Assembly: GCA_900550095.1 (NCBI GenBank)
Contig: URRG01000004.1
Span: 1 to 19,952 of the forward strand
Direction: 5' to 3'
Length of the DNA stretch: 19,952 bases
Source: an uncultured Oscillospiraceae bacterium
Lineage (GTDB): Bacteria > Bacillota > Clostridia > Oscillospirales > Acutalibacteraceae
The notes under the pieces are model-generated. The model made no database searches and had not been told where the DNA came from. It saw only the letters and a program-made list of their open reading frames with translations. How positions within the stretch are numbered: the first letter of the stretch is position 1; each line of letters begins with the position of its first letter. The translations under genes were made by a program, and so were the position numbers. This document shows positions 12,157-19,952 of the stretch, one piece after another.

Positions 12157-13590
12157 TTACGTCAGCCTGTTGACAAGCTCTTTAAAATGATCCCCTCTGG
12201 CCTCGAAATTGGAGTACATGTCAAAGCTGGCGGATGCCGGCGACAGAGTGACGATATCCCCGGGGCGGGCCAATTTCCGGCAGAGCGTCACCGCCTCCTC
12301 CATGGAAGTGACAAAATAGATTTCGGGCCGTCCTTCTTCATATCCCGGAGCTTTGCATACAGCCTCCCGGATCTTGGGGCCCGTAGCCCCCATAAGCACC
12401 AGCTTTTTTACCTTTTCCGTTACAGCAGGCCCCATCTCATCATAGGGGATTTTTTTATCATAGCCCCCCGCAATCAGGATGATCTTTTCCTCATACAGGG
12501 AAAGGGCCCCCTTTATGGTTCTGGTGGGGCTGGTCCCGATAGAGTCGTTATACCAGCGGACGCCGTCCAGCTCCCGCACGAGCTCGTTCCTGTGGGCCAC
12601 TCCGTTAAAGGAGCGCGCTACCTGCCGGACCGTTTCCGGGGAAACCTCTCCCCATACGGCGGAAAGAGCGGCCAGATAGTTTTCCACGTTATGATCTCCC
12701 GGGATCCGGATATCGGAAGCCTTCATGACAAAGGTTTCCTTTTCCCCCTCCCGCATCACGATATCATCTCCTGCCGTAAGGCAAGCGCCCCATCCGGGGA
12801 CGCTGCGGCGGCTGAAAAAGAGCGCCTGCCCCCGTACCTCCGGTGCAAAAGACGCTGTGATCGCATTATCCAAGTTCAGGACTGTCCGGCTGAAGGCGTT
12901 CTGATGCAGGAAAATATTCTTTTTTGCATCGATGTATTCCTGCATATCCTTGTGGATATCAAAATGATTGGGGGAAAGATTTGTCACCACAGCCACATCC
13001 GGCCCCCGGCGCATGGAGATGAGCTGAAAGCTAGAAAGCTCCACCACAGCCGCGTCTTCTTCGCCCATCCTCTCCACCTCGGGCAGAAGGGGCCTTCCGA
13101 TATTCCCGCCGAGATGCACCGTTTTTCCGGATGCCTTCAAAAGCTCCGCCAGGATGCTGGTGGTCGTGGTTTTACCGTCGCTGCCCGTCACCGCATAGAT
13201 TTTGCATGGGCAAAGGTCGAAAAACACCTCCATCTCAGAGGTAACGGCAGCGCCCCGGGCCCGGGCCGCATCCAGCTCCGGCAAAAAATATTTCATGCCC
13301 GGCGTGCGGAAAATCACGTCTTCCTCCAGGTTTTCCAGGTACCCCTCCCCCAGGACCAGACGAACGCCCAGACGCTCCAATTCATCCGCCGTGCCGCCGA
13401 GGGCGCCGCGGCTCCGGCGGTCCCTGGCGGTGACCTTTGCGCCCCTTTCCGCAAAAATGCGGATCAGGGGAAGATTGCTCCCGCCTATGCCGCAGAACGC
13501 CACCTGCTTCCCATTCATGGAAGCATAAAAGATTTCGGCTTTCGTTTTCCTGCCGCCTGTCTGAAAAACCGGCGCAGCCGCTGTATCCAT
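12157..13590 (-). CDS. murD: UDP-N-acetylmuramoyl-L-alanine--D-glutamate ligase
   Basis: This cytoplasmic ligase adds D-glutamate to UDP-MurNAc-L-Ala in peptidoglycan precursor synthesis. The 477-residue length fits, including about 24 extra N-terminal residues before the Rossmann start VAFCGIGGSN. The ATP loop is GSDGKTTT (136-143), the carbamylated lysine lies in YIDAKKNIF (223-224), HRNE (333-336) and DSIGTSP (349-355) belong to the central domain, and SPASASFDMY (450-459) is the MurD C-terminal signature that separates it from MurC, MurE and MurF. ATG 13590 follows AGAAGGG. The gene stands alone from the usual division and cell wall cluster and lies upstream of peptidase genes. Confidence 0.95.
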   Translation of the reverse strand: MDTAAAPVFQTGGRKTKAEIFYASMNGKQVAFCGIGGSNLPLIRIFAERGAKVTARDRRSRGALGGTADELERLGVRLVLGEGYLENLEEDVIFRTPGMKYFLPELDAARARGAAVTSEMEVFFDLCPCKIYAVTGSDGKTTTTSILAELLKASGKTVHLGGNIGRPLLPEVERMGEEDAAVVELSSFQLISMRRGPDVAVVTNLSPNHFDIHKDMQEYIDAKKNIFLHQNAFSRTVLNLDNAITASFAPEVRGQALFFSRRSVPGWGACLTAGDDIVMREGEKETFVMKASDIRIPGDHNVENYLAALSAVWGEVSPETVRQVARSFNGVAHRNELVRELDGVRWYNDSIGTSPTRTIKGALSLYEEKIILIAGGYDKKIPYDEMGPAVTEKVKKLVLMGATGPKIREAVCKAPGYEEGRPEIYFVTSMEEAVTLCRKLARPGDIVTLSPASASFDMYSNFEARGDHFKELVNRLT

Positions 13591-13616
13591 AAATCATACC
13601 CTTCTTTCCCATGATC

Positions 13617-13635
13617 TCCGGCGCAGAACGCCGGA
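13617..13635 (-). promoter_or_regulatory. stem-loop in the murD leader
   Basis: TCCGGCG and CGCCGGA form a perfect 7-bp stem with a 5-base loop, about 13 bases upstream of the murD ribosome binding site. It has no T-tract on either strand, so it is not an intrinsic terminator. It could stabilise the message or bind a regulator. The 200 bp between murD and the upstream gene show no other clear element. Confidence 0.4.
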
Positions 13636-13792
13636 GCAGAAGTCCCGGAGCCGCTTCGCACGGGCCCCGTTCAGCCGTTTCTATGTAGTATGGCACGATT
13701 TTCCTGTCTTACTCTTTTTCCTGCTTTCCAGCCTATTGGGCCTTCCTCTCTTGGAGCCTTCCCCGCTTTCCGCTGAAAAGTAGGGAAACAGA

Positions 13793-14512
13793 TTACAGGC
13801 AGGCTTTCACAAACGCCCGGAAGAGCCTTTTTGAATCCTCCGACGTATCGTAGAGATATTCCGGGTGCCACTGCACCCCCAGGAAAAACCGGCTTTCCGG
13901 CCTCCAGACGCACTCCGCTATCCCATCCGGGGCAACGGCGGCCACAGACAGAGACGCTGCCGCATCCTTCACGGCCTGGTGATGCATACTGTTCACTAAA
14001 ATGGATTCCTTTCCCACGATCTCATAGAGCAGGGAATCCTTTTCTATATGGATCCGATGGACGCCGAAATCATAGGGCGGCTTTTGGGCGTGGCACAGCC
14101 TTCCCGCCGTCTGAGCAGGGATATCCTGATACAAGGTGCCTCCCAAGGCTACGTTCATCGTCTGAATGCCCCTGCAGATCCCAAGGGCGGGCTTATCGCT
14201 TTCCAGCACATACCGCATCAAGCTCAGCTCCATAGAATCCCGGACAGGGCATATCTCTCCGCAGGCCTGCAATGTGTCTTCGCCAAAAAGGGATGGATGC
14301 AGATCCACGCCTCCGGGAAAAAGAAAGCCGTCGCAAAGCTCTGCGGATTGGGCCAGAAGCTCCCGGTCTTCTGTAAGAGGCAGGATAAGAGGAAGCCCGC
14401 CTTCCGCCATGAGAGGCGTCAGATAGTTCTGCCTTGTCATTACATGGCGCATTTCGTAGTCATAGCTAGGGGCAACGCCGATCACCGGCCGTTTCGTCTC
14501 TGCTGTGCTCAA
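13793..14512 (-). CDS. class I glutamine amidotransferase-like hydrolase (gamma-glutamyl-GABA hydrolase type)
   Basis: Peptidase C26 family. The nucleophile is Cys113 in ALGICRGIQTMN and the His-Glu pair is His216 and Glu218 in VQWHPEYL, with GGVDLHPSLFGED (68-80) typical of PuuD-like enzymes. Such proteins cleave the gamma-glutamyl bond of small amides (for example gamma-glutamyl-GABA in putrescine breakdown); the substrate here is unknown. The start was set at TTG 14512, behind GAAAGGCGG, because it yields the usual length (239 residues) and begins just before TKRPVIGVAPSYDYE. ATG starts at 14569 and 14647 add atypical sequence. A near-consensus promoter lies at 14689-14717, giving a leader of about 170 nt. 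Confidence 0.85.
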   Translation of the reverse strand: MSTAETKRPVIGVAPSYDYEMRHVMTRQNYLTPLMAEGGLPLILPLTEDRELLAQSAELCDGFLFPGGVDLHPSLFGEDTLQACGEICPVRDSMELSLMRYVLESDKPALGICRGIQTMNVALGGTLYQDIPAQTAGRLCHAQKPPYDFGVHRIHIEKDSLLYEIVGKESILVNSMHHQAVKDAAASLSVAAVAPDGIAECVWRPESRFFLGVQWHPEYLYDTSEDSKRLFRAFVKACL

Positions 14513-14688
14513 AGGAGCGCACCGCCTTTCCACTAAGAAATATTGTAGGACTTGATTCCGCCAATACATGCCCCACCGCTGCTTCTCCGGCTTCTGCGGG
14601 GACTTTTCTGCAGTTCTTCCTTTTTCAAAATCCTTCGCCGGCTGCATATCGGTTTTTTCGAGCGCATCCGCAAAAATTCCACTTTGTT

Positions 14689-14717
14689 ATTGTAGACCAA
14701 AGACGCGGATTTGTAAA
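14689..14717 (-). promoter_or_regulatory. sigma-A promoter of the amidotransferase gene
   Basis: On the minus strand TTTACA (14717-14712) and TACAAT (14694-14689) are separated by exactly 17 bp. It faces away from ypeB, in the intergenic region shared by the two divergent genes. No comparably clear promoter for ypeB was found. Confidence 0.75.
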
Positions 14718-14854
14718 CCGTATAAACAGCCCTATTCCAGCAAAAAATAAGGAAAACAGCGACCCGCCCCAATCTCACGCAGGCATCTTCCAAACCCCGG
14801 TGCGGCGCTTATATCCGCCCTGTTCAGAGCGTTGACAAAGAGAGGAAATCCCAC

Positions 14855-16141
14855 ATGAAACACAAAAAAGCAAAGGTCCTGCTGACCGTCTACTGCATTG
14901 CAGCCGCAGCCGTACTGGGCGGCCTTGCCCTGCAGAATTCTGCGGAAGCAGACTGGTATGAGGCAAAACTCGGCTATACCTATCAGAGAGCGTATACCGA
15001 TCTGAACGACTCCATAGCCACTATAGGAGATACCCTGGAAAAAAGCGTCTATGCCAACACGGCCACCCAGCAGAACGGCCTGGCCGCCCGGCTCATGCGG
15101 GAAACCAGCGCGGCAAAGGCGGCTCTGGCCACGCTGCCCGTTGGCGACGATTCTATGAATACTGTGAGCAAATTCATCTCCCAGGTAGGGGATTTCGCCA
15201 TGAGCCTTTCCAAACGCGTTTCCGCAGGAGGCTCTATCACAGAGGAGGAATATTCCTCCATGCGGGAACTGGGCTCCTACGCCCAGAAGCTCAGGGGGAA
15301 TCTTTCCGACCTTTCCATCGACCAAATGGATTTCTCCCTTTCCTCCTTCACAGATAATATGAAGACCACAGCAGAGGATTTTTCCGACTATCCCACACTG
15401 ATCTACGACGGCCCTTTCTCAGATCATATCCAGCAAAAGAAACCCACAGGCTTAAAAGGCATGAAGGAGGTTCCCCAGGGCAACGCCCAGCTGGCCGCAG
15501 CGGAATTTTTAGGGCTTCAGAGGGAGGAATTGTCCCATACAGAGGATACGGAGGGAAATCTGCCTACCAGAAACTTTACCGGTGGAAATGCCTGGATCTC
15601 TGTCTCCAAATACGGAGGAAAGGTGATCTCCTTTTTGGTCAGCCGGGACGTGGGAGAAGAAAAGCTGGAATATGAACAGGCGGCGTCCGAAGCCGCTTCC
15701 TTTCTGGAATCCAGAGGCATGAAAAATATGAAAGAAAGCTACTACGCCATAAACAACGGCCGCTGCACTATCAATTATGCCTATGAAAAAGATGATGCCG
15801 TCTTTTACTCCGATCTTATCAAAGTAACGGTAGCCTTGGACACGGGCGATATCCTGGAGTACAACGCTGCGGGCTATTGGATGAACCACCGGGAACGGGA
15901 AGCTCCCGACCCAAAGCTGTCGGAGACGGAAGCCCGAAAAAAACTGAGTCCTTTTCTGGAGGCCGAAAAAGGAAGGCTGGCCATGATCCCCACGGAAGGG
16001 CTCAACGAAGTGCTGACCTGGGAATTCAAATGCACTGCAGAGGATGGGACGCACCTTCTGGTGTATATCAACTGTGAAACAGGCTTTGAAGAGCAGATCT
16101 ATATTCTCACCTATTCCGACAGCGGCGTCCTCGTCCGCTGA
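14855..16141 (+). CDS. ypeB: germination protein YpeB
   Basis: The 428-residue protein begins with a short charged segment and a single hydrophobic helix (about residues 7-25), an N-terminal anchor or uncleaved signal. YTYQRAYTDLNDSIATIGDT, LPVGDDSMNTVSKFISQVGD and GSYAQKLRGNLSDL are characteristic of YpeB's N-terminal domain. The C-terminal half contains PepSY-like repeats (QAASEAASFLESRG; TEARKKLSPFLEAE). In spores YpeB stabilises and localises the cortex-lytic enzyme SleB in the inner membrane and cortex. Its usual partner gene sleB is not adjacent here, which is unusual. The ribosome binding site is AGAGAGG, 8 bases before ATG 14855. Expression in the forespore is expected from the family, but I found no strong sigma-G match. 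Confidence 0.9.
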   Translation: MKHKKAKVLLTVYCIAAAAVLGGLALQNSAEADWYEAKLGYTYQRAYTDLNDSIATIGDTLEKSVYANTATQQNGLAARLMRETSAAKAALATLPVGDDSMNTVSKFISQVGDFAMSLSKRVSAGGSITEEEYSSMRELGSYAQKLRGNLSDLSIDQMDFSLSSFTDNMKTTAEDFSDYPTLIYDGPFSDHIQQKKPTGLKGMKEVPQGNAQLAAAEFLGLQREELSHTEDTEGNLPTRNFTGGNAWISVSKYGGKVISFLVSRDVGEEKLEYEQAASEAASFLESRGMKNMKESYYAINNGRCTINYAYEKDDAVFYSDLIKVTVALDTGDILEYNAAGYWMNHREREAPDPKLSETEARKKLSPFLEAEKGRLAMIPTEGLNEVLTWEFKCTAEDGTHLLVYINCETGFEEQIYILTYSDSGVLVR

Positions 16142-16150
16142 AGCCATATG

Positions 16151-16192
16151 AAATCCCGGGAACGGCATTTGAACCCTCCGTTCCCGGGATTT
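16151..16192 (+). terminator. terminator after ypeB
   Basis: AAATCCCGGGAACGG (16151-16165) and CCGTTCCCGGGATTT (16178-16192) form a perfect 15-bp stem with a 12-base loop. The following tract is only moderately T-rich (CTGACCTTTCTT), but the stem is very stable. Confidence 0.8.
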
Positions 16193-16921
16193 CTGACCTT
16201 TCTTACAAAAATATATCTTTATTTTTGACACTTGAATGGTTTAAATTCTTACTTTTTGACACTTCTTCCTACGGAAAACCAGTGTTTTTTTCAAATTGGG
16301 ATGGTATAATGTCCACAGACAGCTGCAGAGATGAATATATCCTGCTTTTTATGGTAAAATGCCGGAGCCTTCAAAGGCACCTGCGGCAGGCGGGCAGTTC
16401 TAATACTTAATAATTGTCTGCATCTATAGTAGATACACACATAGACACAGAAACAAATCGGTTTTTATCCGGCGAAGCTGTAATGTTGTGACGCCGTAAC
16501 GCTATAAATCCCGCAATACTGTTATGCCGGTTACGCCATATCAGAGAATCAGGTCTGCTTTGTGATTTTTCCTGTATGCCTTTATGCGAAGCTTCAGAAG
16601 CGCACCTGCAGCCTATCCGTCTAGGGCGCCGGGTTCCACATATAAACGCGCGGGGCGGGCATATGCGGCAATAGACGCTTCCCCTGTCTTTCCAAAAACC
16701 GCAGTCCCCAATAAGCAGACCGGAAAAGCTTCAACATAAAGCGGCCCGGCATCAGGAAACTGCAGCTTTGCATACGGGACAGGAAGCAGGTACGGCAGCT
16801 GTGCAGCATGAGAACCTTATACCGCAGAACAAGCCGGGCTGCTGCAGGTTACAGCCGGCGGACAGCATACGAAAGCTTAAGAACCGATTTTTGTCTTTTG
16901 ATGAACAGGGAGGGACAGTTT
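16193..16921. other. 730-bp stretch without a convincing gene, with promoter-like elements
   Basis: The first 120 bp are AT-rich and contain TTTTTGACACTT twice (16223-16234 and 16253-16264). An extended -10 box, TGGTATAAT, lies at 16302-16310 and a similar TGGTAAAAT exactly 50 bp later. The rest contains small inverted repeats (GCCTT/AAGGC near 16368, CCTGC/GCAGG near 16381, CGTAAC/GTTACG near 16496 and 16538) and several CTGCAG sites. Short open frames on both strands have no ribosome binding site or coding pattern. The likely role is a long leader for the channel gene or a decayed gene. Confidence 0.5.
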
Positions 16922-17764
16922 GTGAACCCCATGGAAACCTTTTTAAAGTGGGCCGGTTCGGCGGCTTGGTCCCTTCTGGAAGCCGGCGTTATTTTTTTGG
17001 TCGGCTGGTGGCTTTCCTTTGCTATTGTAAAAATCCTGCGCAGAGCTTTGGAACGCACGAAGGCCGACGGAGGGATCGTCGCCTTTATCTGCTCCTTCTG
17101 CAGGATATTCCTGCAGATTTTAGCCGGTATTACTGCTATCTCTAAGTTGGGAGTAGATGTGAGCTCCATCGTGGCCGCGCTTGCAACTGCCGGCGTTGCC
17201 ATAGGCCTCGCGCTGAAGGACAGCATGGGCAACATAGCCAGCGGCATCCAGATCGTTTTCATGCATCCCTTTCATGTGGGAGATTACATCTCTATCGACG
17301 GGACGGAAGGGACCGTCAGCCGGATCGAGCTCTTCTTCACGGCGCTCAGCACCTTTGACAACAAAGAAATCGTCATTCCCAATTCTACTGTTACCGCCAG
17401 CACCGTGGTAAACTTCACAGCAATGAAAACACGCAGACTGGATCTGAAATACACCGTCTCATATTCGGACGACCTTTCCCATGTAAAAGAGGTCCTTTCC
17501 CGGCTATGTATGGAAGATGAAAGGATCCTTACCGATCCGGAAGTACAGATCGTTGTAGGCGAGCATGGGGAAAGCGGGATCCGTATATTGATTCGGCTTT
17601 GGTGTAAAACCGACGAATACTGGCCTATTTATTTTTCTATGCAGGAAAAGGTGAAGCTCGCCTTTGACAAAGAGGGGATTTCCATTCCCTTTCGCCAGAT
17701 GGATGTGCATATTCACAGCAACTCTGAAATGACGGACCAAGAAGACAAAAGGGCCGGCCAATAA
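16922..17764 (+). CDS. mscS: small-conductance mechanosensitive channel MscS (280 aa)
   Basis: Start GTG 16922 is chosen because GGGAGGG lies 8 bases upstream; a frame from 16808 would add 38 atypical residues. The protein has three transmembrane helices (about 12-38, 52-74, 78-105). The pore-lining TM3 reads IVAALATAGVAIGLALKDSM and NIASGIQIVF, with the glycine/alanine packing of the family, followed by PFHVGDYISIDGTEGTVSRI (beta domain) and VIPNSTV. The C-terminal cytoplasmic cage ends in a charged tail. The homoheptamer opens at high membrane tension to release solutes during osmotic downshock. Length agrees with the classic 286-residue MscS. Confidence 0.92.
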   Translation: MNPMETFLKWAGSAAWSLLEAGVIFLVGWWLSFAIVKILRRALERTKADGGIVAFICSFCRIFLQILAGITAISKLGVDVSSIVAALATAGVAIGLALKDSMGNIASGIQIVFMHPFHVGDYISIDGTEGTVSRIELFFTALSTFDNKEIVIPNSTVTASTVVNFTAMKTRRLDLKYTVSYSDDLSHVKEVLSRLCMEDERILTDPEVQIVVGEHGESGIRILIRLWCKTDEYWPIYFSMQEKVKLAFDKEGISIPFRQMDVHIHSNSEMTDQEDKRAGQ

Positions 17765-17901
17765 AAAATGATACGGTATAAAATATGCTGGAGCCCGTTC
17801 CCTCCGAGCGCGGTTTTCTCTGTCGCCGGTCCGGCCTAAGCGGCGTTCTGCCCGGAAGCCGAGGGCTGTTTGCGGAAAGTTGAGCTTTGGCACAGCATAT
17901 T

Positions 17902-17913
17902 TGAATATATTCA
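17902..17913. promoter_or_regulatory. palindrome before the GH127 gene
   Basis: TGAATATATTCA is a perfect 12-bp palindrome 28 bp upstream of the start codon, in an AT-rich stretch that also contains TATTTATAG. It could be an operator for a sugar-responsive regulator or simply part of the promoter. The remaining 137 bp back to the channel gene show no clear terminator. Confidence 0.35.
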
Positions 17914-17941
17914 GTATTTATAGTATGAAAGGAAGAGTGAA

Positions 17942-19888
17942 ATGGACACGAAAAAATTTACCAATCCCATTTCTCCGAAGGACATCAAAATCACCGATCC
18001 CTTCTGGGCCCGCTATATGGAGCTCGCCCGTAAGGAAGTTATCCCCTATCAGTGGGAAGCTCTGAACGACCGGCTGCCGGACACGGATCCAAGCTATTGG
18101 GTGAAAAACTTCAGGATCGCCGCGGGGCTGGAGGAAGGCGAGTTCAACGGCTGTGTCTTCCAGGACAGCGACGGCTTCAAATGGCTGGAGGCAGTCGCAT
18201 ACTCTCTTATGTCCCATCCCGATCCGGAACTGGAGAAAACAGCCGACGAGGTCATCGACCTGATCTGCGCGGCCCAGCAGCCCGACGGCTATCTGGATAC
18301 ATATTACATTATCAAGGGTCTTGACAAACGTTGGACCAACCTTCGCGACCATCACGAAATGTACTGCCTGGGCCACATGACGGAAAGCGCCGTAGCCTAC
18401 TATGAAGCCACAGGCAAGGATAAATTCCTCAACGCGGTTATCCGCTATGTGGATCTGGTGGACGCTAATTTCGGCCCCGAACCTGGAAAAATGAAGGGCT
18501 ACCCCGGCCATGAGATTCTGGAAATGGCTCTTGTACGCCTCTACAACGTCACCAAAAACGAGAAACACCTGAAGCTTGCAAAATACTTCATCGACCAGCG
18601 CGGCCAAGCTCCCCTCTATTTTGAAGAGGAAGCGAAAAAGTACAACAATACCTCCTACTGGGCAGATAATAAGTGGCTCAACAACCGCTACTATCAGGCA
18701 GATGTGCCCGTAAGAGAGCAGGAATTTGCAGAAGGCCATGCGGTGCGCGCCGTATATCTCTACTCCGGAATGGCTTCCGTGGCCCGCGAAACCGGCGACG
18801 AGACTCTGCTGAAGGCCTGTGACCGCCTCTGGGAAGACATTGCCGAGCGCCAGATGTATATCACAGGCGGTATCGGTTCCTGTGATGTGGGCGAATCCTT
18901 CACCTATGACTATGATCTCCCCAACGATACGGCCTACACGGAGACCTGCGCCGCTATCGGCCTCATGTTCTTTGCCCGCCGCATGCTGGAGATCCGCGCA
19001 GACGGCAGCTACGGCGACGCGATGGAGCGCGCCCTCTACAACGGCGTTATCAGCGGCATGTCGCAGGACGGCAAACGCTTCTTCTATGTGAATCCCCTGG
19101 AGGTAGATCCCGAGGCCTGCGAGAAAAACAGCCTGCGCTTCCATGTAAAGCCCATCCGCCAGAAGTGGTTTGGCTGCGCCTGCTGCCCGCCCAATCTGGC
19201 CCGTCTGCTCACCTCTATCGGCAGCTATGCCTATACTCTCAATGACGATTCCGTTTACATGCATCTCTTTGTGGGCGGCGATTTCACCCATACGGTAAAC
19301 GGCAAGGCTGTTTCCTTCTCCGTGAATACCAAGTATCCCTGGGAAGGCAACGTAGCCGTGAAAATGGCTATGGAAGGCGAAGCGTCCTTCACGTATGCCG
19401 TGCGTATCCCCGGCTGGTGCTCCGGTAAATATGTCCTGAAGGTCAACGGGGAGACTGTCGGCTGTGAAGTGAAGGACGGCTATGCCCTGCTGAACCGCAC
19501 CTGGAAGGACGGCGATGTGATCAGTCTCGAGCTGCCCATGGATGTGCGCGTTATGGTCGCCAATCCGAAGGTCCGCGAGGATATCAACAAGGTAGCTGTT
19601 ACCTGCGGTCCCATCGTCTACTGCCTGGAAGAAGCCGATAACGGCAAAAATCTGCATCTGCTGCATCTGGGCAAAAAGAGAGACTTCCAGGTCTCCTTCG
19701 ATCCCGATTTCTTCGGCGGAATGAATGTAATTACCGTCACCGGCGAAGCCCTGAAGCAGGATGAGTGCGCTGCTCTCTACCGTGAGGATTCGGAGCCTGT
19801 CTATGAAGAAAAGGCTCTGAAACTGATTCCTTACTATGCATGGGCAAACCGCGGCGTAAACGAGATGACCGTCTGGATGTACCGCTAA
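17942..19888 (+). CDS. GH127 family beta-L-arabinofuranosidase (648 aa)
   Basis: Glycoside hydrolase family 127 (formerly DUF1680), an (alpha/alpha)6 barrel plus C-terminal beta-sandwich domains; the 648 residues agree with the characterised Bifidobacterium enzyme of 658. The acid/base Glu318 lies in GGIGSCDVGESF, zinc ligands Glu334 and Cys336 in YTETCAAIGL, and the nucleophile/zinc pair Cys414-Cys415 in GCACCPPN. All are kept, so it should be active. Substrates are beta-1,2-linked L-arabinofuranose units, as on plant hydroxyproline-rich glycoproteins. No signal peptide is visible, so it acts in the cytoplasm on imported oligosaccharides. The ribosome binding site AAAGGAAG is suitably spaced before ATG 17942. 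No transporter or regulator is visible before the window ends. Confidence 0.93.
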   Translation: MDTKKFTNPISPKDIKITDPFWARYMELARKEVIPYQWEALNDRLPDTDPSYWVKNFRIAAGLEEGEFNGCVFQDSDGFKWLEAVAYSLMSHPDPELEKTADEVIDLICAAQQPDGYLDTYYIIKGLDKRWTNLRDHHEMYCLGHMTESAVAYYEATGKDKFLNAVIRYVDLVDANFGPEPGKMKGYPGHEILEMALVRLYNVTKNEKHLKLAKYFIDQRGQAPLYFEEEAKKYNNTSYWADNKWLNNRYYQADVPVREQEFAEGHAVRAVYLYSGMASVARETGDETLLKACDRLWEDIAERQMYITGGIGSCDVGESFTYDYDLPNDTAYTETCAAIGLMFFARRMLEIRADGSYGDAMERALYNGVISGMSQDGKRFFYVNPLEVDPEACEKNSLRFHVKPIRQKWFGCACCPPNLARLLTSIGSYAYTLNDDSVYMHLFVGGDFTHTVNGKAVSFSVNTKYPWEGNVAVKMAMEGEASFTYAVRIPGWCSGKYVLKVNGETVGCEVKDGYALLNRTWKDGDVISLELPMDVRVMVANPKVREDINKVAVTCGPIVYCLEEADNGKNLHLLHLGKKRDFQVSFDPDFFGGMNVITVTGEALKQDECAALYREDSEPVYEEKALKLIPYYAWANRGVNEMTVWMYR

Positions 19889-19952
19889 TCTGTCAACCGG
19901 AAAGTAAGTAATTCTCTTTTTATTCTTAACCTCTGAAAAGCGCACACAGCAC

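Noticed and set aside
12133..13614. 493-codon plus-strand open frame
   Set aside because: It is longer than murD but is its antisense; murD shows every signature motif of its family on the minus strand.
14718..14854. possible sigma-G promoter for ypeB (GTATA with AAAAATA 18 bp later)
   Set aside because: The -10 region matches the CATNNTA pattern poorly, so it is not supported despite the expected forespore expression.
16225..16410. 61-codon plus-strand open frame in the mscS upstream region
   Set aside because: It uses a poor start without a ribosome site and crosses the promoter-like TGGTATAAT element; no protein-like pattern.
17918..19945. 675-codon minus-strand open frame
   Set aside because: It is antisense to GH127; the plus strand has the full set of catalytic and zinc-binding residues and a proper ribosome site.

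Overview
The window looks like the chromosome of a spore-forming, anaerobic Clostridia member (Bacillota, most likely Lachnospiraceae or a close relative). The signs are strong AGGAGG-type ribosome binding sites, sigma-A style promoters, a YpeB spore-germination protein, a methionine gamma-lyase family protein, paired M42 peptidases, and a GH127 arabinofuranosidase typical of plant-fibre-degrading gut bacteria. This placement is inferred from gene content alone.

Left part (1 to about 7570): the right-hand end of an integrated mobile element (prophage, phage satellite or integrative element) sitting against the 3' end of a tRNA-Leu(UAG) gene. No integrase or structural gene is visible, so the other end lies outside the window. 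Reading rightwards it holds a 5'-truncated TOPRIM plus RepA-like ATPase (replication), a helically phased repeat cluster that could be an origin, a train of eight small and often ATGA-overlapping genes of unknown function, and a terminator. Next come a small structured RNA gene with its own promoter and terminator, then an operon of a phBC6A51/TerS-like helix-turn-helix protein, two unknown proteins and a sigma-70 family factor. A convergent three-gene operon (ribbon-helix-helix, XRE regulator, zeta-like kinase) follows. A divergent promoter region with three operator-like repeats separates it from a 31-residue ORF. The last 240 bp before the tRNA contain repeat sets like integrase arm sites and one isolated sequence very similar to a type I-C CRISPR repeat.

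Middle part (7571 to 14717, all on the minus strand): housekeeping genes in transcription order. These are a class I glutamine amidotransferase of the gamma-glutamyl-GABA hydrolase type, murD, two adjacent M42 aminopeptidases, a GNAT acetyltransferase, a PLP-dependent methionine gamma-lyase family protein, and tRNA-Leu. The two M42 genes and the GNAT gene overlap and form one translational unit.

Right part (14855 to 19952, plus strand): ypeB with a strong terminator, about 730 bp without a convincing gene but with promoter-like elements, a 280-residue MscS channel, and a complete GH127 beta-L-arabinofuranosidase.

The most interesting signals are regulatory RNAs in the mobile element. (i) An approximately 80-nt RNA at 3891-3972 has an unpaired CATTCAA that exactly complements the 7-nt loop TTGAATG of a hairpin in the downstream leader. 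That leader also hides its ribosome binding site in a 13-of-15 bp long-range stem, and the gene's expected start codon is ATA. (ii) A solitary CRISPR-repeat-like sequence lies at 7420-7451, a candidate RNA-based anti-CRISPR or solitary repeat unit. (iii) The toxin-antitoxin operon copies the omega-epsilon-zeta layout with an XRE protein in the epsilon position.
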